Shown here piece by piece: positions 1 through 8,635 of a stretch of 64,000 nucleotides of DNA. Source of the stretch: Actinomadura chibensis NBRC 106107 (GTDB lineage Bacteria; Actinomycetota; Actinomycetes; Streptosporangiales; Streptosporangiaceae); NCBI RefSeq assembly GCF_001552135.1, contig NZ_BCQP01000065.1:1-64000 (forward strand), in the 5' to 3' direction. The number at the start of each line of letters is the position of its first letter. Within the stretch, counting starts at the first letter, position 1. Both the position numbers and the translations under genes were made by a program. Below the pieces are notes generated by a model, which worked only from the letters and a program-made list of their open reading frames with translations, was not told where the DNA came from and made no database searches.

Positions 1-389
1 AGTGCCCGCAGCAGGACGTCCCGGTCGACGGCCACCTCGGCGACATCCCCGGCGACCGGCGGTGAGGTCGCCGCCCAGGCTCGCAGTTCCGCGGCGATCA
101 GGTCCTGCCGCACCGCCTGCCGGCACTGCTCGCGGATCACGTTGCGCGCGACGCCGATCAGCCAGGCCAGCGGGGCGTCGGGCACCACGTCGCGTCGCCG
201 CCACGCGATGACGAACGTCTCGCTGGCCACCTCCTCGGCGAGCGTGCCGCCGACCCGCGTCACCGCGTAGGCGTACACGCGGGCGAAGTACCGACCGAAC
301 AGCTCGTCGAACCATTCGGTCGGCTGCTGGTCCGCGCACCCGGCGCGGGGGCCCCGCCCGCTCACCCCACGCTCGTCCAATCCCGTCAC
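1..389 (-). CDS. RNA polymerase sigma factor, ECF/sigma-70 type (5' part, runs off the window)
   Basis: Only the N-terminal part is present; the gene continues past the left edge. Translation of the minus strand from a GTG at 389 gives a protein with EWFDELFGRYFARVYAYA followed by EEVASETFVIAWRRR and LAWLIGVARNVIREQCR. These match sigma-70 region 2, including the polymerase-binding and -10 recognition helices. The family binds core RNA polymerase and directs it to a subset of promoters. It is divergent from the arsR gene, with about 270 bases between them. No strong ribosome site is visible before the GTG, so the start could lie at a GTG 24 bases further in. The regulon and any anti-sigma partner are outside the window. 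Confidence 0.75.
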   Translation of the reverse strand, partial: MTGLDERGVSGRGPRAGCADQQPTEWFDELFGRYFARVYAYAVTRVGGTLAEEVASETFVIAWRRRDVVPDAPLAWLIGVARNVIREQCRQAVRQDLIAAELRAWAATSPPVAGDVAEVAVDRDVLLRA

Positions 390-621
390 ACTGAGAAGTG
401 AGCAGAACAAGCCCGATATCACTAGAAGCGGGAAACGATTTTCCACTCGCCCGGGGAAGATACCGAAGACCACCGATGCACGACTGCGCGCGGACGGTCA
501 CTGGCTGCGTCCCGACGCCCGCGGCACTGGTCACCATCGCAGCCCGGACTTGTGGGTCAAGGCGCCCTTCTGCGCGCCCACGCCTCCGTTGTCTGCGATC
601 ACAGAGGACTGGTCGCCGGAA

Positions 622-660
622 GACCGCCAGCACCTCTGCTAACGTATCATTTGGTGGTGA
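622..660 (+). promoter_or_regulatory. Candidate promoter of the first arsenic operon
   Basis: TATCAT at 645-650 resembles a -10 hexamer and ends nine bases before the ATG at 660, so the transcript would be leaderless or nearly so. The -35 position (about 622-627, GACCGC) is weak. No Shine-Dalgarno sequence precedes the ATG, which fits. Inference only. Confidence 0.35.
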
Positions 661-968
661 TGTCAGTAGAGAGTGATGTGTTGAGGGTGCTCGCGGACCC
701 GCTCCGCGCGCGGATCGTGTCGCTGCTGGCGGTCGAGGCGTTGTGCACCTGCCACCTGGTCGAGGAGACCGGCGCTAAGCAGACCAACATCTCCAACCAC
801 CTACGCGTCCTCCGCGACGCCGGGCTAGTGGACACCGAGCCGTGCGGCCGCTTCACCTATTACCGCCTCCGCCCAGAAGCGCTGGACGACCTCGCCGCGC
901 ACCTCGGCGAACTCGCCGATGCCGCCCGCGTCGCCCAAGCCGCCGACAGGAAGAGGCCCTGCACGTGA
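660..968 (+). CDS. arsR: ArsR-family arsenic-responsive repressor
   Basis: This 102-residue winged-helix repressor of the ArsR/SmtB family should bind the operon promoter and release it when As(III) or Sb(III) binds. Cys29 and Cys31 lie in EALCTCHL, at the place of the ELCVCDL metal site of classical ArsR proteins. The recognition helix follows as KQTNISNHLRVLRDAGL, then a wing (GRFTYYRL). I chose ATG 660; a GTG at 654 is also in frame. The stop overlaps the GTG start of the transporter gene (GTGA), so the two are translationally coupled. The length is normal for the family and the gene looks intact. Confidence 0.85.
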   Translation: MSVESDVLRVLADPLRARIVSLLAVEALCTCHLVEETGAKQTNISNHLRVLRDAGLVDTEPCGRFTYYRLRPEALDDLAAHLGELADAARVAQAADRKRPCT

Positions 969-2089
969 CCTCGACCGAATCCACTGCCTCACCGTCCGCG
1001 GCCGCCGAATCCCGGCTGATCGGCAAGCTGTCCACACTGGACCGGTTCCTGCCCGTGTGGATCATCGCTGCGATGGCGGCGGGTCTCGGGCTTGGTCGCG
1101 CGGTCCCTGGGCTGGACGACGCCCTGGCCAAGGTCGAGATCGGCGGCATCTCGCTGCCGATCGGGCTCGGGCTCCTGGTCATGATGTATCCGGTGCTGGC
1201 CAAGGTCCGCTACGACCGGCTGGGCACCGTCACCGGCGACCGCCGCCTCATGGTCTCCTCGCTGCTCCTGAACTGGTTGGCGGGCCCGGCGGTCATGTTC
1301 GCCCTGGCCTGGACCTTCCTGCCCGACCTGCCCGAGTACCGAACCGGTCTGATCATCGTGGGCCTGGCCCGCTGCATCGCCATGGTCATCATCTGGAACG
1401 ACCTGGCCTGCGGGGACCGCGAGGCCGCCGCCGTCCTGGTCGCGCTGAACTCCGTCTTCCAGGTCGTCGCCTTCGGCGCGCTGGGCTGGTTCTACCTCAA
1501 GGTCCTGCCTGGCTGGCTCGGCCTGGACACCGACGACCTGCACTTCTCCACCGGCGAGATCGTGGTGAACGTGCTGGTGTTCCTCGGCGTCCCGCTGCTG
1601 GCCGGGTACCTCACCCGCCGCACCGGCGAGAAGGCCCGCGGGCGCGACTGGTACGAGACCCGGTTCCTGCCCCGCATCGGCCCCGTCGCCCTTTACGGGC
1701 TGCTGTTCACCATCGTCATCCTGTTCGCGCTCCAAGGGGACACGATCACCGGACGGCCCGCCGACGTGGCGCGCATCGCCGTCCCGCTGCTGGCCTACTT
1801 CGCGCTGATGTGGGGCGGCGCGTTCGCGCTCGGCCGCGCCATCCGGCTGCCCTATCCGCGCGTCGCGACGCTGGCGTTCACCGCCGCGGGGAACAACTTC
1901 GAGCTCGCGATCGCCGTCGCCATCGGCACCTTCGGCGTCACCTCCGGCCAGGCACTGTCCGGCGTGGTCGGGCCCCTGATCGAGGTGCCGGTCCTGGTCG
2001 CCCTGGTCTACGTCAGCCTGTGGGCACGCCGATTCTTCCTGGCCAGGCACCAGTCTGGACCGCACCCAGCCCTAGAGGATCCGCGGTGA
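965..2089 (+). CDS. acr3: Arsenite efflux transporter, ACR3 family
   Basis: This 374-residue polytopic membrane protein exports arsenite using the membrane potential. Ten or so hydrophobic segments run from residue 30 (FLPVWIIAAMAAGLGLG) to the C-terminus (VPVLVALVYVSLWA). The conserved ACR3 block GLARCIAMVIIWNDLACGD carries Cys137, which matches the functionally important cysteine of the family. The start is GTG 965, overlapping the arsR stop by four bases; longer in-frame extensions would run back through arsR and are not credible. The stop overlaps the next gene in the same way. The gene sits between the repressor and the arsenate reductase that supplies its substrate. Confidence 0.92.
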   Translation: MTSTESTASPSAAAESRLIGKLSTLDRFLPVWIIAAMAAGLGLGRAVPGLDDALAKVEIGGISLPIGLGLLVMMYPVLAKVRYDRLGTVTGDRRLMVSSLLLNWLAGPAVMFALAWTFLPDLPEYRTGLIIVGLARCIAMVIIWNDLACGDREAAAVLVALNSVFQVVAFGALGWFYLKVLPGWLGLDTDDLHFSTGEIVVNVLVFLGVPLLAGYLTRRTGEKARGRDWYETRFLPRIGPVALYGLLFTIVILFALQGDTITGRPADVARIAVPLLAYFALMWGGAFALGRAIRLPYPRVATLAFTAAGNNFELAIAVAIGTFGVTSGQALSGVVGPLIEVPVLVALVYVSLWARRFFLARHQSGPHPALEDPR

Positions 2090-2754
2090 TACCGATGACC
2101 GGTCCCAGCCCGCAACCCACCCGCCCCAGCCAGCCCGAAACGGTGTTCCCCGAGAACGCGCTGTACCGGGTGGCGGACGAGCTGGCCGACCGGTTCTACG
2201 GGACTTTCTCCCGAGAGACCATCGACCGCTACCTGATCGAGTCCTACGACCTCCTGCGGATGACCGCCAAGGTCGGCATTCATCTGCCGGTGCTGGCCGC
2301 CAGGTTCGCCCGCGAACGCCTCACCGCGCTGGCCGAGCTGGAAGGACTGCACTTCAAGCAGGCCCCCACGGTGCTATTCGTCTGTGTCCACAACGCCGGA
2401 CGCTCCCAGCTCGCCGCCGCCCTTCTGCATCGCCGGATCGGCGCCGCCGTGCGGACTCGCTCGGCTGGCTCCTCACTCGGCGGTGCGGTCGACCCCGCGG
2501 TGCTAAGGGTGGCCGACGAACTCAAGCTCGACCTCGGCCTGGAAGTCCCCAAGCCGCTCACCGACGAGATCGTCCGCGCCGCCGACGTCGTTATCACCAT
2601 GGGCTGCGGCGACACCTGCCCGGTCTTCCCCGGCAAGCGCTACGAGGACTGGAAACTCGACGACCCCGCTGGCCAAAATGTCCAGGCCGTTCGCCCCATC
2701 CGCGACGAGATCCGCGGGCGCATTCAAAGACTCGCCATCGAACTCCCCCACTGA
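2086..2754 (+). CDS. arsC: Arsenate reductase, LMW-phosphatase type with N-terminal helical domain
   Basis: The protein reduces arsenate to arsenite for export by Acr3. Residues 20-85 form a three-helix domain (LADRFYGTFSRETIDRYL...) often found fused to actinobacterial ArsC. Residues 95-222 are a low-molecular-weight phosphatase fold with the CX5R loop VCVHNAGRSQ (Cys100, Arg106), a second cysteine motif MGCGDTCP and the FPGKRYEDWKLDDPAGQ block. Related actinobacterial enzymes use mycothiol as thiol donor. I chose GTG 2086, which overlaps the acr3 stop (GTGA) and has AGAGG seven bases upstream; ATG 2095 is the alternative. A second ArsC lies at 35786-36442. Confidence 0.88.
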   Translation: MIPMTGPSPQPTRPSQPETVFPENALYRVADELADRFYGTFSRETIDRYLIESYDLLRMTAKVGIHLPVLAARFARERLTALAELEGLHFKQAPTVLFVCVHNAGRSQLAAALLHRRIGAAVRTRSAGSSLGGAVDPAVLRVADELKLDLGLEVPKPLTDEIVRAADVVITMGCGDTCPVFPGKRYEDWKLDDPAGQNVQAVRPIRDEIRGRIQRLAIELPH

Positions 2755-3048
2755 CCTGACGAGCAACGGTATGGGCCAAGAGCTCCGCTCAGCGAGCATT
2801 CGGCAGACTGGCCAGGTGACTGTCCTCCCGTTCGATAACGGCGAGTTGAGCCACATGCTGGGCGCTCCGCCATACAGGTGTGCCGACAGTTCGATGATGA
2901 GCTGAAGCAGATCGAAACTCATCTGCCCTGGGCAGGCGCCGATATCGCCAGCACGTCAACGTGATCCGGCGAAAGATCCCAGGGCAGGACAGTAGACGCC
3001 GACACCCCAGGTCGCGGCTATGCCCACGGCAACTTAAGAACGGGCCTC

Positions 3049-3969
3049 TCAATGAGCATTTTTCAGCCACCAGCGGGTGTGGGTATCGCTGGTTTGTAGG
3101 CAGTGGAGGCGGTGGGCCAATTCTCTGCGGGAGAAGGGGTCGCCGGGGGCGTTGCGGATGTGGATGCCGATGGCATAAGTCTCGCGGATCTGCATGAGGG
3201 TTTCGTAGCCGTCCCAGTTACGGAGGTCGTAACCGTAGGCGGCGGCGAATTCATCGACGTCGGAGACGGAGAGACCGAAGCGGCGTTCGCCGTGGTAGCT
3301 GTGGATTAGGTCCCATTCACAGGGCCCGATGGCGACGCTGTCCCAGTCGCCTAGGACCACGTGACCGTCCTGATGACGGAGAAGATTGTCGATCCACGCA
3401 TCGCCGTGCAGAAGGGTTGACGGTCTTTGGGATGGGAGCGTCTTCCAGGCTTCACTGAGGTCGTGGATGCGGCGGCTGAGCCAGGTTTGGTCGTCATGGT
3501 TGAGGACGCCTGGGTGGTGCTGGACGGTGGCGCGGATGCTCCCGAGTGGGTCGGCCATGGTTCGCAGTGGGAAGGGCGGTGTCGGGCCCGCGTGCAAATC
3601 GCGTAGGAGCCGACCAAGGTCGGCTGTGGTGGCGGGGGCGTCCGCGGCAGGGACGTAGCGCCAGAACGTGACGGTGGCACCGTGGATGTCCACCGGTTGG
3701 GCGGCGATCTCGTCGGCGGGACGGACGGTCGGGAAGCCGCGATCGGCGAGCCATCGGGTTACCGCTAGGACGGCGGGGAGCCGTTCCGCGGCGGTGGGGG
3801 CGGTGGCGACCCGGACAATGATCGGGGCGCGCAGCTTGAATACGGCGTTGCTGCGGAGCCGGAGCAGCTCCGCACCGGCCGCGTCGAGGCCGACCAGGCG
3901 GCACACGTCGTTGAGTACCTGATAGGCGCGCTGGTGCAGGTTGGTCGCACCGGTGAGCTGGTTAGACAT
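3049..3969 (-). CDS. APH-family phosphotransferase (aminoglycoside/choline kinase fold)
   Basis: The protein has 306 residues with the phosphotransferase fold: an N-terminal lobe (FKLRAPIIVRVA) and a catalytic loop LLHGDAWIDNLL (His188, Asp190, Asn195), then the metal-binding GDWDSVAIGPCEWDL (Asp208, Asp210). The family phosphorylates small hydroxyl compounds such as aminoglycosides, choline or sugars; the substrate here is not readable. It starts at ATG 3969, eight bases inside the end of the upstream XRE/TPR gene, so the two form a coupled pair in which the regulator is translated first. Such pairs are common in actinomycetes, so an antibiotic-resistance role should not be assumed. Confidence 0.75.
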   Translation of the reverse strand: MSNQLTGATNLHQRAYQVLNDVCRLVGLDAAGAELLRLRSNAVFKLRAPIIVRVATAPTAAERLPAVLAVTRWLADRGFPTVRPADEIAAQPVDIHGATVTFWRYVPAADAPATTADLGRLLRDLHAGPTPPFPLRTMADPLGSIRATVQHHPGVLNHDDQTWLSRRIHDLSEAWKTLPSQRPSTLLHGDAWIDNLLRHQDGHVVLGDWDSVAIGPCEWDLIHSYHGERRFGLSVSDVDEFAAAYGYDLRNWDGYETLMQIRETYAIGIHIRNAPGDPFSRRELAHRLHCLQTSDTHTRWWLKNAH

Positions 3970-5494
3970 CGCGCGGTCCGCGGATGCTCGTGGAGGCTTC
4001 CAACCCCAAGGCATCCTCGAAGGCGCGCAGGGCCTTGTCGTGGCGGCGGCTGGTCGGGATTGCCGAGCGGACATCGCGGGCGCGAACGAACACGATGGTC
4101 GTGCGCTGATTGGGTGGCAGTGCCAGGAGCGTTCGGGTGGCGAGTTGACAGGCTTCGGCTTCCCGTGCGTTGCGGGCCAGCGTGGTGGCCTGGTCGAGGC
4201 TGACGAGTGCCGGATCGATACCAGGGCTGGTCGAGCGGCAGAGGGCGAGGGCGGTGTCGTGCATAGTGTGCGCGTGCTGGACGTCGCGCATATGTGCGTG
4301 GGCGCCGCTCATATAGAGGTAGAGACGCTGCTCGGTGAAGTCGAAGGCCAGGGCACCTGAGTTGCGACCCTTGATCTGGGAGAAGAGCCGTTGTGCACGG
4401 GCGAGCGCGGCCGTGGCGCCTTCCTGATCCCCCAAGCGCGCCAATGCTCGTCCTTCGGCGGCGGCGGCGAGGGCCGTCGGAGAGGAGGGCCTGGCTCGGC
4501 CGAGGGCTTGCGCCTCTCTTGCCAGGCCCACCGTTTCGGACGGATCGCCGTAGTAGTAGGGCAGCATCGCTTCCTGCGCGCGAACGAGCGCGCGCAGCTG
4601 GGGGTCGCCGGTGTCGTCGGCGGCCGTCTTGGCAGTCCCGTACCAGGAGCGTGCCTGGCGGATGTCGCCCAGCTTCATCAGGGCGTCCGCGCTGAGGATC
4701 GCGAGCGCGGCGGCGACGCGCGAAAGTCGGCACTGGATCGGACCGGGCTGCCGCTGGGAGGCGAGGTTGCGGACGTCGCTGAACTCCAGCATCAGCTGGC
4801 ACAGCATCGGCAACGGCGGTGTCGTGAGGTAGTCGCGGCGGCATCGCAGGACCATTTCGTCAAGGCGGTCCATCTGGTCCTCGGTTACCGTGCCGGTGGC
4901 CAAGGTCCGGTCCATCTGTTGCCGTAATGCGTCTACCTCGGCGAGAAGTCGGCTGCGCGAGGTCGCGGCGCTCCCGGTGAGGACATCGTTGAACAGGGTT
5001 CGACGGCTGGTCTCGTCGGTCGGCTCACGGAAGGCATCGCGGGCATGTAGCGCGCTTGGGGTGAGTACCGGCACTTCGGCTGGGCGGACCTGCGGCGGTG
5101 GCGTGCTGAGGGGAGGGCCGACGATCGCCGTCGTGCCGGAGGCGTCGTCGTCGGAGTAGTCGGCGGCCAGGCCGAGGCGGACGGAATTGGCTCGGTACAG
5201 GCGAGAGAGCCTGTCGATGGTGTCAGGACGCGGCCGTCCTCGGCCGTTCTCCCACACGTTCAGCAGGTCGATGTTGGCGTGAGGTGCGCCCAGGTGCTCG
5301 CGTTCGCAGAGCTCCGTCAGATTGTCGATGGCGGTTTGGGCCGTCCAGCCGTGGGCGAGGCGATGGGCCTTGAGCAGGCTCACACCGCAGCACCGGTTGA
5401 TTGCCTGGACCAGTTGCCATGTCCTCCAGCCCTCAGCATCGGCGCGCTCGCGCCATTGGCGTGCGCAGGAGGGTGCGTGTTCTCCTCGGGCCAT
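3962..5494 (-). CDS. XRE-like helix-turn-helix protein with C-terminal TPR-type repeats
   Basis: The protein is 510 residues long. The first 110 or so carry a helix-turn-helix of the XRE type (VSLLKAHRLAHGWTAQTAI) and the signature VWENGRGRPRPDTIDRLSRLY. The remainder is helical and repeat-like, with segments such as ARSWYGTAKTAADDTGDPQLRAL and LARLGDQEGATAALARAQRLF that resemble tetratricopeptide repeats, suggesting a ligand- or peptide-sensing regulator. I chose ATG 5494 because GGGGAG lies five bases upstream; ATG 5512 is also in frame. It is coupled to the APH-like kinase downstream. The signal it senses is unknown. Confidence 0.7.
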   Translation of the reverse strand: MARGEHAPSCARQWRERADAEGWRTWQLVQAINRCCGVSLLKAHRLAHGWTAQTAIDNLTELCEREHLGAPHANIDLLNVWENGRGRPRPDTIDRLSRLYRANSVRLGLAADYSDDDASGTTAIVGPPLSTPPPQVRPAEVPVLTPSALHARDAFREPTDETSRRTLFNDVLTGSAATSRSRLLAEVDALRQQMDRTLATGTVTEDQMDRLDEMVLRCRRDYLTTPPLPMLCQLMLEFSDVRNLASQRQPGPIQCRLSRVAAALAILSADALMKLGDIRQARSWYGTAKTAADDTGDPQLRALVRAQEAMLPYYYGDPSETVGLAREAQALGRARPSSPTALAAAAEGRALARLGDQEGATAALARAQRLFSQIKGRNSGALAFDFTEQRLYLYMSGAHAHMRDVQHAHTMHDTALALCRSTSPGIDPALVSLDQATTLARNAREAEACQLATRTLLALPPNQRTTIVFVRARDVRSAIPTSRRHDKALRAFEDALGLEASTSIRGPRDV

Positions 5495-5765
5495 TCGCTC
5501 TCCCCACGACATTCCACCGAGGCCAGGTACCAACGGCCTTCAGCGTAGACCGGCCCTGACCGGCCCGAATCTGTTCGTGGCGAGCGCCCGCGGTGTTCTG
5601 GTGGATCGGTGACGGGTCTTGAGCCGCTTTCCGTGTCTACTCCACGGTTTCTGTGGATTCGTGGATTCGCCACGCTTGGCCGCGCACTGACTCTGCGTCA
5701 CTGTTCTGGCACTCAGCCGCCGTTGAGCGCTGTGAGCAGCCAAGAACCGTTCAGGAGGTGTGGTT

Positions 5766-6299
5766 GTGGCGGATTCCTCCAGACCCGAGCAGGAGGTGAC
5801 GTCCGGGCAAACCGACAGGCCCGACACCTGTGGGGCGCAGTATGCCGGTTTCCGCTTGGAGGTCCACGACCTGCCAGACGAACGAGCCGTGCGCTACGCC
5901 AGAGCGAGGGTTCGCGAGGTGCTGCGTAACTCCGATGCCGGGGACGGAGACATCCACGACGCTGAACTGGCGGTGTGCGAGCTTGCCACCAACGCGGTCG
6001 CTCACGGTGCCGGGCCGTACGAGATTCGTTTCGCGATGATCGGTGAACGCCCTATCTGGTGCGAGATCGTCGATGGCGACGACGACCTGGCCGGCGTCCC
6101 GGAGATCATCGACAAGCTGCACCAGACCGATGTATCGGAATGTGCTGCGAACGAGGTTCCGCAGGACAACGGGCACGGCCTGGCCATCGTCCATCACCTC
6201 TCCGGCGGCCGATGCCGGGCGTATCGTACGGTGCTCTCCTCGACTGGAAGGCCCGGCAAGGCCGTGGCTTTCGCGCTTCCGGGGAGCCGTCCGCCGTGA
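5766..6299 (+). CDS. Anti-sigma-factor-like HATPase (RsbW/SpoIIAB type)
   Basis: The protein has 177 residues. The GHKL ATPase N box is CELATNAVAHG (residues 71-81), the G1 segment is IVDGDD and the G2 segment is DNGHGLAIVHHLSGG. No histidine phosphotransfer domain is present, so it resembles the stand-alone HATPase regulators that bind sigma factors or anti-anti-sigma factors in actinomycetes. AGGAGG at 5753-5758 is seven bases from GTG 5766, which I prefer to the in-frame GTG 5760. The stop overlaps the next start by four bases. It begins a regulatory block ending with an XRE-DUF5753 gene just before the lanthipeptide locus. Confidence 0.78.
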   Translation: MADSSRPEQEVTSGQTDRPDTCGAQYAGFRLEVHDLPDERAVRYARARVREVLRNSDAGDGDIHDAELAVCELATNAVAHGAGPYEIRFAMIGERPIWCEIVDGDDDLAGVPEIIDKLHQTDVSECAANEVPQDNGHGLAIVHHLSGGRCRAYRTVLSSTGRPGKAVAFALPGSRPP

Positions 6300-6742
6300 C
6301 CAGTTACGACAGGTCGCTTGCGACCAGTCGCCGTTCTGTGGACGCTACGAACGTCGGGGCAGAGCATCTGGCTCCACAGTTCCGACTTGCTTCGCGCGAC
6401 CGCTTCGACTGGGCACGCGATTTGGTCGACTGCCTCGACGACGCGGGTCTGTGCGCCTTCAGTACATGGGAGCATGATCCGCCCACCGTCTCGGTATCAG
6501 CCCATGTGGTCGGCAGCGACCCGTCGTCCGCCCGGACCGTCTGGTGCTTGCCACGGCCTGACCTGGACGATCTGTACTGGCAGTGGCCCCTTCCGGGGTA
6601 CCGGAGCCGCGCGCTCATCGGAAGCTGGTTCGAGCCGCTCTGCCCGATCGTCGATCCCGCTAATGCTGCTGCCCACCTCATCGGAGCAGTCCATTTCGAT
6701 CGCGTCCACCGAATGAATGAACCGCCGTTGAGCGCTGACTGA
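6296..6742 (+). CDS. Hypothetical protein coupled to the HATPase
   Basis: This 148-residue protein was not recognised. The GTG start at 6296 overlaps the HATPase stop (GTGA), which is the main evidence for translation. It is soluble and rich in Trp, Pro and Asp (FSTWEHDPPTVSVSAHVVG, WQWPLPGYRSRALIGSWFEP) with no membrane segment or signal peptide. Coupling suggests a function linked to the HATPase, for example as partner or modulator; this is inference. Confidence 0.6.
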   Translation: MTSYDRSLATSRRSVDATNVGAEHLAPQFRLASRDRFDWARDLVDCLDDAGLCAFSTWEHDPPTVSVSAHVVGSDPSSARTVWCLPRPDLDDLYWQWPLPGYRSRALIGSWFEPLCPIVDPANAAAHLIGAVHFDRVHRMNEPPLSAD

Positions 6743-6872
6743 TCGCCTCTCCAAGGTTCCGCGCTGGCTGAGATATCCGTCGTTTTGGAGACTTGACGGC
6801 AGTGGGGGCGCGGGCGAAGGTCGAGCGGGGCGGACGTCACCCTTGGTCACACTTGCGACGCTGGAGGCTGTC

Positions 6873-7139
6873 GTGCGACTAAGTTTTGTTGGCATCACGC
6901 CGGACACCCCGACCAACGAGTGCCCGGCCGTCTACGTCGATGAAGACACCGGCGACGTCTGGTTCCAGGGTGAGCAGGTCACCGACCCGCGTGCGCTGGC
7001 CGAGGTCGACGGGCACAGTCCGCTCGGCGAGAGCGAGGTGGTGGTGAAGCTGCCGCCGGTGATGAAGGACATCATCCTGGAGGCGATCAATGGCACGTAC
7101 GAGCGGGGAAGACGCGGGCCAGGCCGCCACGGCGAATGA
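6873..7139 (+). CDS. Small hypothetical protein upstream of DUF6879
   Basis: This 88-residue acidic protein was not assigned to a family. GGAGG at 6863-6867 is five bases before GTG 6873, which fixes the start; an upstream in-frame start at 6843 lacks this. The N-terminal part contains TNECPAVYVDEDTGDVWFQGE, a short beta-rich pattern seen in small proteins beside XRE/DUF6879 genes in actinomycetes. It overlaps the DUF6879 gene by 50 bases, so the two are read together. The function is unknown, and a regulatory accessory role is inferred from the neighbours. Confidence 0.65.
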   Translation: MRLSFVGITPDTPTNECPAVYVDEDTGDVWFQGEQVTDPRALAEVDGHSPLGESEVVVKLPPVMKDIILEAINGTYERGRRGPGRHGE

Positions 7140-7662
7140 CGAGAGCGGCGGGCGGGTTCCCGAGTCGTTCACCTCGCTGCTGACCGGTTGCCGGTTCTCC
7201 GCCGTCCATCTCGAGCAGCGCGACGTCTACACCCCGGCCGATCCCGACTATCTGCGGTGGCGGGACGGCGATCACTTCGACCCGATCGAGTGGGGACGGG
7301 GTTGGATCGATCTGGTGGCGCCGCTGGTCGCCCGCGGTGTGGTGGTTCGCCGCGCCCGTATCGTTTCCGAGCCGGTGACCGACTACATCCGGTTCGAGTA
7401 CGGGGTCACGCCGATGAACGTGGCGGCAGGTGAGCAGGTGCGGTGGTTGTCCCGGCGTCACGCGTCCGATCTGGCTGTGCCCGTGAACGACTTCTGGGTG
7501 TTCGACGACCGGGTGGTGCAGTTCAACCATTTCGCCGGTGACGGCTCGTCGCTGAAGCGGCCCGAGAACCGTGACGAGCCCGCCGTGGTGTCGACGTGCC
7601 TATCTGCGTTCGAGGCCGTGTGGGAACGGGCGATCCCGCACGAGGACTACAAGCCGGTCTGA
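7090..7662 (+). CDS. DUF6879-family protein
   Basis: This 190-residue protein matches the actinobacterial DUF6879 pattern, with a hallmark centre (RARIVSEPVTDYIRFEYGVTP), a middle LSRRHASDLAVPVNDFWVFDD and a C-terminal FEAVWERAIPHEDY. The family has no established reaction and nearly always sits beside XRE/DUF5753 regulators, as here (24 bases before the next gene). It starts at ATG 7090 within the end of the preceding small gene. It is presumably the partner of the regulator that follows; this is inference from gene order. Confidence 0.75.
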   Translation: MARTSGEDAGQAATANDESGGRVPESFTSLLTGCRFSAVHLEQRDVYTPADPDYLRWRDGDHFDPIEWGRGWIDLVAPLVARGVVVRRARIVSEPVTDYIRFEYGVTPMNVAAGEQVRWLSRRHASDLAVPVNDFWVFDDRVVQFNHFAGDGSSLKRPENRDEPAVVSTCLSAFEAVWERAIPHEDYKPV

Positions 7663-7685
7663 CCGGCACGGTCTGACGTTCCGCC

Positions 7686-8543
7686 GTGGCTCGCTCGCCT
7701 TCGTCATCAGCACAGGCCGCCCGGCAGGCGCTCGCCGATCAACTGAAGGAGATCCGCTGCGAGGCCGGCCTGACGGCCAAGGCTCTCGCCGCCGAGGCCG
7801 GATGGGATCGGACGAAGGTCTCCCAGATCGAGCATGCCCGCCGCCCGCCGTCCATCGAGGATGTCCGCACGTGGTGCCGGGTGTGCGGGGTCGAGGACCA
7901 GGCCGACGACCTGGTGACGTCGCTGCGTGCGGCGGAGGGCATGTGGGTCGAGTGGCGCCGCATGGAGCGCGGCGGGTTGAAACGGGCGCAGGAGTCGGTC
8001 CTCCCGCTGTTCGAGCGGACGCGCATGTTCCGGTCCTACTCGTCCTGGCTCCTGCCGGGTTTGTTGCAAACCGAGGATTACACCCGGGCCGTTCTGAACG
8101 CGGTTCGGCGACGTCGCCAACTTGTCGACGACGTCGAGGCGGCGGTGGCCGTCCGCATGGAACGCAAGGAACTCCTACGCCGGTCTGGGCGCACGTTCGC
8201 CTTCTTGGTAGAGGAGTCAGTCCTGCGCACGGGGATCGGCGGCGTGGACGTGATGCGAGAACAGCTGGCCCACCTCGGTGAGACGGCCTCTCTGCCGTCG
8301 GTGTCGCTCGGAATCGTTCCCATGAACCCTGATCGCGAGACCCGGCCGGTCGAGGACTTCTGGATCTACGACGCCGAACAGGTCGGTGTCGAGCTCGTCT
8401 CCGGGTACCTGACCATCACCAATCCGCGCGAGATCGCCATGTACGGGCAGGTCTTCGGTGCGCTGGCAGATGAAGCCGTCTATGGAGTACAGGCCCGTCG
8501 CCTGATGCGGGACGCCCTCGGCTCTTTGAATGACGAAAAGTGA
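7686..8543 (+). CDS. XRE-family regulator with DUF5753 C-terminal domain
   Basis: The protein has 285 residues. Residues 13-70 are a helix-turn-helix (ALADQLKEIRCEAGLTAKAL, then WDRTKVSQIEHARRPPSIED). The rest is the DUF5753 domain, recognised by LLPGLLQTEDYTRAVLNA, LRRSGRTFAFLVEESVLRT and LPSVSLGIVPM. Family members act with small partners in development and secondary metabolism in actinomycetes. It ends 92 bases before the lanthipeptide precursor gene on the same strand, so it is a natural candidate to control that locus. GTG 7686 is the assigned start. Confidence 0.85.
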   Translation: MARSPSSSAQAARQALADQLKEIRCEAGLTAKALAAEAGWDRTKVSQIEHARRPPSIEDVRTWCRVCGVEDQADDLVTSLRAAEGMWVEWRRMERGGLKRAQESVLPLFERTRMFRSYSSWLLPGLLQTEDYTRAVLNAVRRRRQLVDDVEAAVAVRMERKELLRRSGRTFAFLVEESVLRTGIGGVDVMREQLAHLGETASLPSVSLGIVPMNPDRETRPVEDFWIYDAEQVGVELVSGYLTITNPREIAMYGQVFGALADEAVYGVQARRLMRDALGSLNDEK

Positions 8544-8561
8544 CCTGTCACATCTGGTCAC
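8540..8561. promoter_or_regulatory. Inverted repeat upstream of the lanthipeptide precursor (candidate operator)
   Basis: GTGACC at 8540-8545 and GGTCAC at 8556-8561 form a 6-base inverted repeat across the end of the XRE gene. The right half continues as GGTCACACT, which also occurs at 6845-6853 just before the small gene at 6873. It may be a binding site for the XRE regulator or part of a promoter; this is inference. Confidence 0.35.
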
Positions 8562-8635
8562 ACTCATCGCTTCGGCGCTTCGCCCGCTCCTAGCGTCGGC
8601 TTGCCGAACATTCCCATGAGCGGAAGGACCCCACG

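Noticed and set aside
3049..3969. Antibiotic-resistance gene call for the APH-like kinase
   Set aside because: The family motifs are present but specificity residues cannot be judged; an antibiotic substrate is not shown.
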